From Beijerinckiaceae bacterium (GTDB lineage Bacteria; Pseudomonadota; Alphaproteobacteria; Rhizobiales; Beijerinckiaceae), in assembly GCA_947478455.1 (NCBI GenBank), contig CANJWR010000011.1:1-51176 (forward strand): DNA of 51,176 bases, in the 5' to 3' direction. This document shows positions 35,598 through 44,089 of this stretch, one piece after another; within the stretch, counting starts at the first letter, position 1, and every line of letters begins with the position of its first letter. The notes under the pieces were generated by a model. It ran no database searches. It had not been told where the DNA came from and was given only the letters and a program-made list of their open reading frames with translations. The position numbers and the translations under genes were made by a program.

Positions 35598-35999
35598 ATG
35601 AAACTCTTTTCACGCATTTTGCTCGGAGTATCTTTGATCATGGCAGCTTCAGGCGCATCGGCCGCAGAACTTAAAATCGTCGACACGAAGGTCGGGACAG
35701 GCGCGGAAGCTGTGCCGGGCAAGAGCGTCACCGTCCATTATGACGGCTATCTCAGCGACGGCGGCAAGAAGGGCAAGAAATTCGACAGTTCGCGCGACCG
35801 CGGCCAGCCGTTCACGTTCGGACTCGGAGCCCAGCAAGTCATTCAGGGTTGGGAACAGGGCTTCGCGGGGATGAAGATCGGCGGTACACGCACACTGACC
35901 ATTCCGCCGGAACTTGGCTACGGAACGCGTGGCGCAGGCGGCGTCATCCCGCCGAATGCGGAGCTTATTTTTGACGTTGAATTGCTGGGCGTCCGCTAG
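35598..35999 (+). CDS. FKBP-type peptidyl-prolyl isomerase, exported
   Basis: The 133-residue product has a signal peptide (MKLFSRILLGVSLIMAASGASA) and one FKBP domain: VHYDGYLSDGGKKGKKFDSSRDRGQPFTFGLG, VIQGWEQGFAGMKIGGTRTLTIPPELGYG and PPNAELIFDVELLGV. It catalyses cis-trans proline isomerisation in the periplasm and aids folding of exported proteins. The core active residues of FKBPs (Tyr, Phe, Asp, Trp, Tyr) are present in these motifs. It is followed by a hairpin-rich 220-base gap and the convergent ribokinase gene. Confidence 0.95.
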   Translation: MKLFSRILLGVSLIMAASGASAAELKIVDTKVGTGAEAVPGKSVTVHYDGYLSDGGKKGKKFDSSRDRGQPFTFGLGAQQVIQGWEQGFAGMKIGGTRTLTIPPELGYGTRGAGGVIPPNAELIFDVELLGVR

Positions 36000-36064
36000 A
36001 ACACCCTTCAAAAATCGGACGCTGGCTTTTCGCAAAAATAATGCGCCGTTCAAGGAACCCGGAG

Positions 36065-36094
36065 CATCGTGCGATTTTGAAGGATCGCACGATG
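36065..36094. repeat. inverted repeat between convergent genes
   Basis: CATCGTGCGAT and ATCGCACGATG form a perfect 11-base stem with an 8-base loop, about 65 bases after the FKBP stop. There is no T-run after it, so a terminator is possible but weakly supported. Confidence 0.45.
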
Positions 36095-36218
36095 GCTCAG
36101 GATCTGCTTCCTTCCTGAGCCGAACGCAGCAGAGACCAGCCGCGCCGTTCAGGGAGTTCGCAACACTCTCTCAAAACATGTTCGCCAAAAGGCGCACGGC
36201 TCTGCAGACGATGTGACG

Positions 36219-37124
36219 TCAGTCGCCTCCAGCGAGCCGATCCACTTCGGTCTTCATTGGAATGCTTGGCTGTGCGCCGGGTTTCGTGCACGCCAGCGCG
36301 CCGGCTGCATTGCCGCGTCTGACAGCGTCGCCGATATTGTGGCCTGCCGCGAGCGCCGCCGCGAATGCGCCGCAGAACGAATCGCCCGCAGCAGTCGTGT
36401 CGACGACATCGACCGTGAAGGGCGGGAAGGAAAGCACGCCTTCAGAGCCGCAGAGCGCCGCGCCTTCGTGCCCAAGCGTGACGACGACATTGATGCGTCG
36501 TGCTTTGGCGATAGCAATCCCTGCCTCGACAGGATTTGTCGTCTCAAGATTCAGCGCTGACGAAACGTCGCGCGCCTCATGCTCGTTGACGATCAATATG
36601 TCGACATTGTCCATCAAATCCCCCGGAAACCCTGTCCCCGGCGCCGCATTGAGAATTGTGGTTGCGCCCGCAGCGCGCGCTAAAGACAGCGCCCGAGCGG
36701 TTTCGCGATCAGGCAGTTCGCGTTGCGCCAGGAAGATATCTCCCGGTTCCATTGAAACAGAGCCAAGCGCCTGCGCGCGCGCCAGCAGGCTGGCGCCCAA
36801 AGCAACCGCAATGGCGTTTTGCCCCTGCTGGTCGATTGAAATGAAAGCCGTCTGGGTCCGCGCGCCAGCCAGCGACGCAACAGCGCCCAGCCCGACGCCG
36901 GCGGACTTCAACAAGGCGAGCGCCGGCTCTTGACTGGTATCGTCCCCCACCGCGCCAGCGAGCTGGACGTCAGCTCCGCACCGCGCTGCCGCAAGAGCCT
37001 GATTGGCTCCCTTGCCGCCGGGAAACACCTCGAAGGCGGGCCCGATGACAGTCTCGCCCGGAGCAGGAATCGTCGGAACGCGCGTGACAAAATCGATGCC
37101 GATAGAGCCGAAGACGACGATCAT
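36219..37124 (-). CDS. PfkB-family carbohydrate kinase, ribokinase-like
   Basis: The 301-residue product has the ribokinase hallmarks: VFGSIGIDFVTRVPTIPAPGETV, then EVFPGGKGANQALAAARCGA (substrate motif), and DVVDTTAAGDSFCGAFAAAL with the catalytic Asp in DTTAAGD and the anion hole. It phosphorylates ribose or a similar sugar at the 5-position using ATP. It is divergent from a binding-protein/ABC/nucleoside hydrolase/adenine deaminase operon, across 154 bases. A role in using ribose released by the hydrolase follows from this context. Fructokinase or nucleoside kinase specificity is possible. It is 301 residues, normal for RbsK. Confidence 0.88.
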   Translation of the reverse strand: MIVVFGSIGIDFVTRVPTIPAPGETVIGPAFEVFPGGKGANQALAAARCGADVQLAGAVGDDTSQEPALALLKSAGVGLGAVASLAGARTQTAFISIDQQGQNAIAVALGASLLARAQALGSVSMEPGDIFLAQRELPDRETARALSLARAAGATTILNAAPGTGFPGDLMDNVDILIVNEHEARDVSSALNLETTNPVEAGIAIAKARRINVVVTLGHEGAALCGSEGVLSFPPFTVDVVDTTAAGDSFCGAFAAALAAGHNIGDAVRRGNAAGALACTKPGAQPSIPMKTEVDRLAGGD

Positions 37125-37278
37125 GGATTCCCCGGAAGATTTTTCAGCCTTTGGTGGGTCGCTTTACGTATAGATACAAGGCGCGCACGGATGGTGACAA
37201 ATTTGCTGATCCGCCCGCACTTGGCTCCGACCTTGCACCGCATTAGGTTGTTCGCCATTCGGACGACGGAGACATTCC

Positions 37279-38310
37279 ATGTCAAGCAAGCAAGTCATCG
37301 GGTTGGCGGCAGGTATGGCGGCGGGGCTGGTAGCGACGGGTGCTATAGCCCAGCAGCGAACCTTGGTGGTCTCGAATTTCGCCGTCAGCCAGGATTTGCT
37401 GCGCAAGGATCTCTATGCGCCGTTTGAGGCAAAGTGCAATTGCAAGGTCGTGCTCGATGTCGGCAATGCTGCCGACCGCCTCGCCAAACTTGAAGCCCGC
37501 AAGGCCAATCCGGAAGCGGATGTGGCGGTTCTGGCGGATTTTTCCGCCCTTGAAGCCGCCCGTAAGGATCTGATCGAACCCATCGACGTCAGCAAGTTGC
37601 CGAACTTCGCCAAGCTCTACGACATCGCCAAAGACCCGATCGGCAAGAATTACGGCGTCGGCTATACGTTCTACGCTACCAGCATTGTCTACCGTAAAGA
37701 CAAGATCGACGTGACATCGTGGACCGATCTGTGGTCGCCGAAGCTCAAGAACCGTATTGCGCTGCCCAATATCACCACCACGCAGGGACCTCTGCTGCTG
37801 TTCATGGTCAATCGCGCGCTGAACGGCGCAACGCCGGACTTCGCGACGGGCGTTGACAAGATCGCCGGCATGAAGGGCGATATCGTCACGTTCTACGAAC
37901 GCGCCGCGCAATTGACGCAGCTCTTCCAGCAGGAAGAAATCTACGCCACCGTGACAGGCCGCTTCAACTGGCCGCTGATCGCCAAGCTCAACATGCCGAT
38001 CGCCTGGGCCCAGCCGAAGGAAGGCCTAACCGGCGGCCTCAATGTGCTCACCATAGTCAAAGGCTCGAAAAACCGGGATCTTGCCTACGAGTTCATCAAC
38101 GAGTGGCTGTCGACCGAAGCCCAGACCCGTATCGCCAACGATCTCATCGACAGCCCCGCCAACCGCGAGGTGAAGCTCGAACCGCAGATCGCCGATGCAC
38201 TGACCTACGGCGAAGAAACGGCGAAATCGCTGCACGTCATCCCGCCGGATCAGGTTTTGGCCAATCGCGACTCGTGGCTCGCGGGCTGGAACTCGAAGAT
38301 CGCGCGTTAG
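37279..38310 (+). CDS. ABC transporter substrate-binding protein (PotD-like), probable nucleoside binding
   Basis: The 343-residue product has a signal peptide (SSKQVIGLAAGMAAGLVATGAIAQ) and a periplasmic binding protein fold of the spermidine/Fe3+ class (SBP_bac_6/8): VVSNFAVSQDLLRKDLYAPFE, GVGYTFYATSIVYRKDKID and LTGGLNVLTIVKGSKNRDLAYEFINEWLS. It captures a ligand in the periplasm for the downstream permeases. The genes after it for a nucleoside hydrolase and adenine deaminase suggest a purine nucleoside or adenine ligand rather than polyamine. The binding-site residues cannot be assigned by eye. Confidence 0.85.
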   Translation: MSSKQVIGLAAGMAAGLVATGAIAQQRTLVVSNFAVSQDLLRKDLYAPFEAKCNCKVVLDVGNAADRLAKLEARKANPEADVAVLADFSALEAARKDLIEPIDVSKLPNFAKLYDIAKDPIGKNYGVGYTFYATSIVYRKDKIDVTSWTDLWSPKLKNRIALPNITTTQGPLLLFMVNRALNGATPDFATGVDKIAGMKGDIVTFYERAAQLTQLFQQEEIYATVTGRFNWPLIAKLNMPIAWAQPKEGLTGGLNVLTIVKGSKNRDLAYEFINEWLSTEAQTRIANDLIDSPANREVKLEPQIADALTYGEETAKSLHVIPPDQVLANRDSWLAGWNSKIAR

Positions 38311-38316
38311 GCGACG

Positions 38317-39144
38317 ATGTTCGCCGACCGACGGATCGGCCTTGCGCTCGCCGCACCGGCGATGCTGTTCGTCGGGCTGGCGTTTCTGCTACCGGTCGGC
38401 ATTCTGCTGAGCGAAAGCCTGCATGCGCCATCCGGCTGGACGCTGTCGCGCTACATCACGTTCTTCACCGACCCCCTGTCGCTCGAAGTGACGCTGCGAA
38501 CGCTGCGGCTGGGCATAGGCGTCACCATCGTTTCGGCGATTATCGGCTATGTGGCGGCGCTCGCTATCGTTGAGGCAGGGCCGCAGACGCGCGGCCGCAT
38601 GACGGCGCTGTTCGTGCTGCCGATGATGATCTCGCCAGTGGCCCGCACCTATGCATGGATCGTGCTTCTCGGCCGAACGGGGTTGATCAACAAAGCGGTG
38701 GTCGGGCTCGGTTTGTCGGATGAGCCGTTGCGGCTGCTGTTCACGGAGACAGCGGTTTTCATTGGTCTCCTGCAATTGTTCCTGCCGCTGATGGTGTTGT
38801 CGCTGACGAGCGCGCTCGAAAATCTGCCTGCCGATGTCATTCCGGCAGCGCGCGTGCTCGGCGCAGGCTGGCTGACGATTTTCTTTCGCGTCATCCTGCC
38901 GCTGACGCGCGAGGGCCTGATCGTCGGTGGTACACTTGTCTTCACCGGCGCAGTGACGGCCTATATTACGCCCGCCGTGCTGGGCGGCGCGAAAGTCCTG
39001 ATGCTGGAAACCCTGCTCTATCAGCGCGTATCTGTCGCCAACGACATTGCGACCGCCAGCGTCATCGCCGCAATCCTGATCGCCATGAGCATTGTGACGC
39101 ATTCGCTCATTCGGCGCATGACTGGCATGAGGCGCGCCGCATGA
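38317..39144 (+). CDS. ABC transporter permease, PotB-like
   Basis: The 275-residue protein has six hydrophobic spans and the permease coupling motif near the C-terminus (LPADVIPAARVLGAGWLTIFFRVILPLTREGL, EAA type). It pairs with the next permease and the ATPase. The gene starts six bases after the binding-protein stop, and its own stop overlaps the next start (ATGA), showing tight coupling. The N-terminus RIGLALAAPAMLFVGLAFLLP starts the first span. Confidence 0.9.
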   Translation: MFADRRIGLALAAPAMLFVGLAFLLPVGILLSESLHAPSGWTLSRYITFFTDPLSLEVTLRTLRLGIGVTIVSAIIGYVAALAIVEAGPQTRGRMTALFVLPMMISPVARTYAWIVLLGRTGLINKAVVGLGLSDEPLRLLFTETAVFIGLLQLFLPLMVLSLTSALENLPADVIPAARVLGAGWLTIFFRVILPLTREGLIVGGTLVFTGAVTAYITPAVLGGAKVLMLETLLYQRVSVANDIATASVIAAILIAMSIVTHSLIRRMTGMRRAA

Positions 39145-39917
39145 TCCGCATCGCCGGATTTTCCGTGCTGGGCCTCGCGCTGCTGTTTTTGCTCGGGCCG
39201 TTTCTGATCATTGCGGGCGCAGGCCTTTCGGCCGGCGATATTCTGGTGTTTCCCCCGCAGGGTTTCAGCCTGCGCTGGTATGCTGGCGTATTCGAGATCG
39301 AGCGTTTCCGCGAAAGCTTCCTGCTTTCGATGGAACTTGCAGTCGGCTCGACCGCACTGGCGCTGCTGCTCGGCGTGCCGGCAGCCTACGCCATGGCGCG
39401 CTATGAAGTGCCGGGCGGTGAATGGATCCGCACCATTGTGACAGCGCCGGTGATCGTGCCGGCCATTATCGCCGGTCTGGCGCTGCTGCGTTACACGGTC
39501 ATTCCGCTTGGTCTACCGGTGATGGCGGCGCTCGTTCTTGGCCATACGGCGCTGGTTGCGCCCTATGCGGTGCGCGTCGTCACGGTTTCGCTGACACATC
39601 TGCGACCCGATGTGGAAGAGGCTGCGATCCTGCTCGGCGCTTCCCGTACCGGCGCATTCTTTCGCGTCGTGCTGCCGAATATTCGCAACGGCGTGATGGC
39701 GGCATTCATTCTGGGCTTCATCACCTCGTTCAATCAGGTGCCGGTGTCGCTGTTCTTGACCGGACCGGGCGTTTCGACCCTGCCGATCGACATGCTTGCG
39801 GCGATGGAATTCGTCTACGATCCGTCGATAGCCGCGCTCTCGACCTTGCTGGCGCTGATGTCGGTTTCGATTGTGCTGGTGGCCGAGCGCCTTCTGGGAT
39901 TGTCCCGCTATGTCTGA
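39141..39917 (+). CDS. ABC transporter permease, PotC-like
   Basis: The 258-residue protein has six spans. Its EAA-type coupling loop is RPDVEEAAILLGASRTGAFFRVVLPNIRNG. It forms the heterodimer with the PotB-like permease. The ATPase gene begins eight bases before its end. It belongs to the polyamine/Fe3+/thiamine importer class, consistent with the binding protein type. Confidence 0.9.
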   Translation: MIRIAGFSVLGLALLFLLGPFLIIAGAGLSAGDILVFPPQGFSLRWYAGVFEIERFRESFLLSMELAVGSTALALLLGVPAAYAMARYEVPGGEWIRTIVTAPVIVPAIIAGLALLRYTVIPLGLPVMAALVLGHTALVAPYAVRVVTVSLTHLRPDVEEAAILLGASRTGAFFRVVLPNIRNGVMAAFILGFITSFNQVPVSLFLTGPGVSTLPIDMLAAMEFVYDPSIAALSTLLALMSVSIVLVAERLLGLSRYV

Positions 39918-40935
39918 CCCGGAATTTCTCGCGCTTCGCAACATTACAATTTCCTATGGCCGCTCGGTCGCCGTGGATGATGTTTCGCTCACCGTGCCGC
40001 AGGGCGAATTGCTGGCGCTTCTGGGACCATCCGGCTGCGGCAAGACTACGCTGATGCGTGCCGTTGCCGGACTGCTGCCGCTGACGCAGGGCGGCATCGT
40101 GCTGGCGAAGCGCGACATTACGCGCGTACCCGCAAACAGGCGCGATGTCGGACTGGTGTTCCAGTCCTATGCGCTGTTTCCGCACCTGTCGGTTTTCGAG
40201 AACGTCGCCTTTGGGCTGCGCCTGCGGCGCGCGCCTGCGACGGAACTGAAACAACGAGTGGACGCAGCCATCGCGATGGTGGGGCTGACGGGTTTCGAGT
40301 CCCGTCTACCGCGTGAATTGTCGGGCGGACAGCAGCAGCGTGTGGCGCTGGCGCGAAGCGTGGTCGTCCGGCCCAATCTGCTCCTGCTCGACGAACCACT
40401 CTCAAATCTCGATGCGCGCCTGCGTCTCGAAATGCGCAGTGAGTTGCATCGCCTGCATCGCGATCTCGGCGTCACGATGATTTACGTCACCCACGATCAG
40501 GCCGAGGCGCTTGCGCTGGCCGATCGCATTGTGGTGATGCGCGCCGGCAAGGTCGCCCAGTCTGGTTCGCCGGAAGATCTTTACGAGCGGCCCACGTCAG
40601 GCTTTGTGGCGCGCTTCATGGGCTTCGAGAATATTCTTGGCGTTCAACCCGATGGGCTTTCCGGCGAAAAAGGAATGCTGAAAATCCCTACAGCAGGGCT
40701 CACGGACGCCCGCGCGCTCGCCTGGCGTCCGCAAAATGTGCAACTCGGAGAGGGGCCGTTTCAGGGCCGGGTAATCGGCGCATCCTATCAGGGCGAGACC
40801 ACGGAATATCTCATCGAGAGCGCAGCAGGCTTATTGAAGGCACAGGCTTCCGTCACTGCCCCCAGGCATACAGTCGGTGAAAACATCGCGTTCGATCTGC
40901 CCGTCTCGCGCGCCGTCCGCCTGCTGGAGGTATGA
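39910..40935 (+). CDS. ABC transporter ATP-binding protein, PotA-like
   Basis: The 341-residue ATPase has Walker A GPSGCGKTT, Q-loop FQSYALFPHLSVFENVAFGLR, signature LSGGQQQRVALARS and Walker B NLLLLDEPLSNLDARLR with the H-loop THDQAEAL. The C-terminal TOBE regulatory domain is present (VIGASYQGETTEYLIESA). It powers the importer. The start MSDPEFLALRN overlaps the permease gene by eight bases, and its stop overlaps the nucleoside hydrolase start (ATGA). Such placement of ATPase and hydrolase in one coupled transcript is the best evidence for the transported substrate. Confidence 0.95.
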   Translation: MSDPEFLALRNITISYGRSVAVDDVSLTVPQGELLALLGPSGCGKTTLMRAVAGLLPLTQGGIVLAKRDITRVPANRRDVGLVFQSYALFPHLSVFENVAFGLRLRRAPATELKQRVDAAIAMVGLTGFESRLPRELSGGQQQRVALARSVVVRPNLLLLDEPLSNLDARLRLEMRSELHRLHRDLGVTMIYVTHDQAEALALADRIVVMRAGKVAQSGSPEDLYERPTSGFVARFMGFENILGVQPDGLSGEKGMLKIPTAGLTDARALAWRPQNVQLGEGPFQGRVIGASYQGETTEYLIESAAGLLKAQASVTAPRHTVGENIAFDLPVSRAVRLLEV

Positions 40936-41870
40936 CGATGATCCCGGTCTGGATTGACACAGATATGGGGTTCGACGATCTGGCGGCAATCTGTGTGATT
41001 GGCGCCTCGCCGGATCATTCCATTGCCGGACTGTCGCTGGTGGCAGGCAATGCGCCACTCGCAAACGTGGCAGCCAATGCGGCCGGCGCGGTTGCGCTCT
41101 TCAACTGGAAATTTCCGGTTCATCCCGGTCGCAATCGCCCGTTGATCGGTCCGCTCGCGACAGCAAGCTATGTGCTTGGCCCGCGCGGCATGGCAAGCGC
41201 CGGGCGTCATCTGCCGGAAGCAGAACTCAAGGCGTCAGATACGCCTGCGTGGCGCGCCATCGCGGATCATGTCGCCTCCAGCGTTGCTCCAGCCACAATC
41301 CTTGCGCTTGGTCCCCTCACAAATCTGGCCTTGTTTGCGCTCGCCGAGCCTGAACTTGCGAGGCGCGTCGGTTCACTGGTCTGGATGGGCGGCGGTGTCG
41401 GTGGCAATCATTCTGCGGCGGCTGAGTTCAACGCTTCAGTCGATCCGGAGGCCTTGGCGATCGTGCTCGAAAGCGGCATGCCATTGCGGATGGTCGGCAT
41501 CGACACATGTCGTCAGGTGCGCATTTCACAAGCGGATGCGGAGGCACTGCGTTCGTACGGCACGGATCGCGCGCATATCATGGCGGATCTTCTGTCGGCC
41601 TATGCGGCGATTGCCGGACCCGACGCAAGGATGGCCTTTTACGATCCTGTAGCGGCCGTGGCGATTGTGGACCCCGATGCAGTTACCTTCAGGCCCGCAT
41701 ACGTCGAGGCGGAGCTGCACGGCGGCGCAACGCGCGGCATGACCGTGATAGAATGGCGCGTGCCGCGCCGCGCTGAAGCCAATGCGCTGGTGTCGACGCA
41801 AGCCGATGAAGATCGCGCAAGGGCGGTGATCCTGAACGCCCTTGCTGTCTGCTGCAAAAGCGAGAGTTGA
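40932..41870 (+). CDS. inosine-uridine nucleoside hydrolase family protein
   Basis: The 312-residue product has the calcium-binding signature WIDTDMGFDDLAAI with Asp9, Asp11, Asp15 and Asp16. It also has TILALGPLTNLALF, the AEFNASVDPEA segment and RMVGIDTCRQV. In characterised members a His-Asp pair near the C-terminus supplies the leaving-group acid and calcium ligand. Here that place reads AFYDPVAAVAI, so Asp is kept but His is replaced by Tyr. This may alter base preference or rate. It hydrolyses the N-glycosidic bond of nucleosides to base and ribose. It overlaps the ATPase gene and is followed by adenine deaminase. Confidence 0.9.
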   Translation: MTMIPVWIDTDMGFDDLAAICVIGASPDHSIAGLSLVAGNAPLANVAANAAGAVALFNWKFPVHPGRNRPLIGPLATASYVLGPRGMASAGRHLPEAELKASDTPAWRAIADHVASSVAPATILALGPLTNLALFALAEPELARRVGSLVWMGGGVGGNHSAAAEFNASVDPEALAIVLESGMPLRMVGIDTCRQVRISQADAEALRSYGTDRAHIMADLLSAYAAIAGPDARMAFYDPVAAVAIVDPDAVTFRPAYVEAELHGGATRGMTVIEWRVPRRAEANALVSTQADEDRARAVILNALAVCCKSES

Positions 41871-41874
41871 GCCG

Positions 41875-43647
41875 ATGATCCGCGAACCGATGGACCTGCA
41901 CGATCCTGCGCTGCGCGACCGCGCTGTCCGCGCCGCGCGCGGCCGGGAGCCGTTCGACATCCTGCTAACTGGCGGCTCTGTGGTAGATGTGGCGACCGGG
42001 GAATTGCGCCCGGCAGATGTCGGCATGGTCGGACCTCTCATCGCAAGCGTGCATGAACGCGGCGGACGAAGCGATGCAAAGCGGGTGATCGACGTAACCG
42101 GAAAATACGTCGCCCCGGGTTTGATCGATGCGCATATGCACATCGAAAGCTCGATGGTGACGCCGCGCGGCTATGCGCAGATTGTTGTGCCGAACGGCGT
42201 GACGACCCTCAGCTGGGATCCCCACGAAATCGGCAATGTGATGGGTCTCGACGGCGTGCGCTGGGCCATCGCCGCAAGCCGCGATTTACCTTTGAGAGTT
42301 CTGGTGATGGCTCCGTCTTGCGTGCCGTCTGCGCCGGGTCTCGAATTGTCAGGCGCTGATTTTGACGCACCCGAGTTGCGCGAGCTGCTCGCCATGCCGG
42401 AGGTCATCGGCCTCGCCGAAGTGATGGACATGCGCGGCGTGCTGGAGCGCGGCGACAAGATGGGCCGCGTCGTCGACGCCGGCCTGAAGTCCGGCAAGCT
42501 GGTCTGCGGCCATGCACGCGGACTGATGGGCGCAGATCTGCAAGGCTTCGCGTGTGCGGGGATCGAGTCCGATCATGAAATCGTGTCGGGAGACGATCTG
42601 CTCGCAAAGTTGCGCGCGGGCTTCACGGTCGAGTTGCGGGGCTCGCACGATTACATTTTGCCCGAAGCCGTTACGGCTCTGCGCTCGCTTCCGCGGCTGC
42701 CGCCGACGCTGACGATCTGCACAGACGATGTGTTTCCCGACGATCTCGTTGCGCTTGGCGGCCTCATCGATGTTCTGCGCCGTCTGGTGCGGTACGGAAT
42801 GCCGGCGCTTGATGTTATTGCCGCGTCGACGCTCCATGCCGCCCTGCGACTCGGCAGACGCGATCTTGGCCTTGTGGGTCCTGGGCGTCGTGCGGACGTG
42901 ATCGTGCTGGACGATCTTGCGGGCCTCAACGTGCGTCATGTTTTTGCGTCAGGCAAACATGTCGCTTCCAACGGCGCGCTGCAGGAAGACTTGCGTCCCG
43001 ATCCGGTGCCGATCCCGCCGTCGACCATGAAACTGGGCTCGCTGAATGAGGATGACTTCCGTCTGCGCATTCCGGATTTTCTCACCGGCAAGACGCGTGT
43101 TCGCACAATCGTCAAACCGCGTTTCACCCAATGGGGCGAGACTCTGGCGGACGTCGTCAACGGCGCAATCCGCGTGCCGGAAGGTAAGAGCCTGATGGCG
43201 GTGGTTCACCGGCACGGGCGTGCGGCGGCGATCCCGCGTCTGGCGATCATTGACGACTGGGGCGAATTCGGCGGAGCTGTCGCCACGACAGTTTCGCATG
43301 ACTCGCACAATCTCACTGTGTTCGGCCGCGAGCCTGCCGATATGGCCGCCGCCGCCAACGCGCTTATCGCATGCGGAGGCGGCATGGCGGTCGCTGCGCA
43401 CGGCAAGGTTAGTGCGCGCGTCGCACTGCCGGTTTGCGGACTGGTCTCGCCCGACGATCCTGCAAATGTTGGCCGTGGCTTCACGGAAGTTCGTAACGCA
43501 ACAGATAGCATCGCCGACTGGAAACCGCCGACGCGCGTATTCAAGGCGCTTGTGGGCGCCACGCTCGCCTGCAATCCAGGCCCTCATCTGACCGATATGG
43601 GGCTTACAGATGGCTCTACCGGCGAGATTTTTGGACCGTTCGTTTGA
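41875..43647 (+). CDS. ade: adenine deaminase
   Basis: The 590-residue amidohydrolase matches bacterial adenine deaminase (AdeC). It shows DVTGKYVAPGLIDAHMHIESSMVTP with HMHIESS at the dinuclear metal site, VTTLSWDPHEIGNVMG, VCGHARGLMGADLQGFA and the C-terminal VNGAIRVPEGKSLMAVVHRHG domain. It converts adenine to hypoxanthine and ammonia. The ATG at 41875 has AGTTGAGCCG before it and is four bases after the hydrolase stop. As the last gene of the nucleoside operon it would process adenine released from adenosine. Confidence 0.95.
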   Translation: MIREPMDLHDPALRDRAVRAARGREPFDILLTGGSVVDVATGELRPADVGMVGPLIASVHERGGRSDAKRVIDVTGKYVAPGLIDAHMHIESSMVTPRGYAQIVVPNGVTTLSWDPHEIGNVMGLDGVRWAIAASRDLPLRVLVMAPSCVPSAPGLELSGADFDAPELRELLAMPEVIGLAEVMDMRGVLERGDKMGRVVDAGLKSGKLVCGHARGLMGADLQGFACAGIESDHEIVSGDDLLAKLRAGFTVELRGSHDYILPEAVTALRSLPRLPPTLTICTDDVFPDDLVALGGLIDVLRRLVRYGMPALDVIAASTLHAALRLGRRDLGLVGPGRRADVIVLDDLAGLNVRHVFASGKHVASNGALQEDLRPDPVPIPPSTMKLGSLNEDDFRLRIPDFLTGKTRVRTIVKPRFTQWGETLADVVNGAIRVPEGKSLMAVVHRHGRAAAIPRLAIIDDWGEFGGAVATTVSHDSHNLTVFGREPADMAAAANALIACGGGMAVAAHGKVSARVALPVCGLVSPDDPANVGRGFTEVRNATDSIADWKPPTRVFKALVGATLACNPGPHLTDMGLTDGSTGEIFGPFV

Positions 43648-44089
43648 AATTGCGTCTGCCGCGCAGCGCTGTGATGATGTGGTCCTGCCAGCTTCAGCAG
43701 GCATCTTGAAATATTCCCCGCAATCTTTCGGCCGAGATTGGCTACAAAGCCCGCAAGACGCCGATGAGAGCGCCCACAATGTGACGATTGCGGCGCTTGA
43801 GAAAGCAGGCCTGTCCTGCAAGGATATTCGCCCACCGAATTGCAACCGGCCGACGCTGCCGCCGCATTTGTGCGCAGATCAATTGACGGCTGGACGATCT
43901 GGCGAACATGCGGCGCATCGACGAACTGCATCGGGAATTTCAGTTCGTTGGAAGCTGAATTTTGCGCTCGCACATGATGGCCGGCAGTCGCTGTCGACGC
44001 GGAATTGCCATTATGTTGCCGATACGCCAAACTGAAGTATCATGGCGATCGCTTGAGCTACAAACTAAAAGCTACCCGGAGGAACAACC
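43648..44089. other. gene-poor gap with a possible degraded reading frame
   Basis: This 440-base stretch has no convincing gene. Open frames on both strands lack a clear ribosome binding site and family resemblance. In one plus-strand frame near 43900-43950 a short open piece reads LDDLANMRRIDELHREFQF, then stops. Fragments in other frames are open for a few dozen codons. This could be a decayed regulator gene (a GntR-type effector domain would be the first guess), but evidence is thin. GGAGGA at 44078-44083 belongs to the next gene. Confidence 0.35.

Noticed and set aside
43584-44035. Open frames on both strands in the gap after adenine deaminase
   Set aside because: They overlap each other and the end of the deaminase gene, lack ribosome binding sites and show no domain; kept only as a possible relic.
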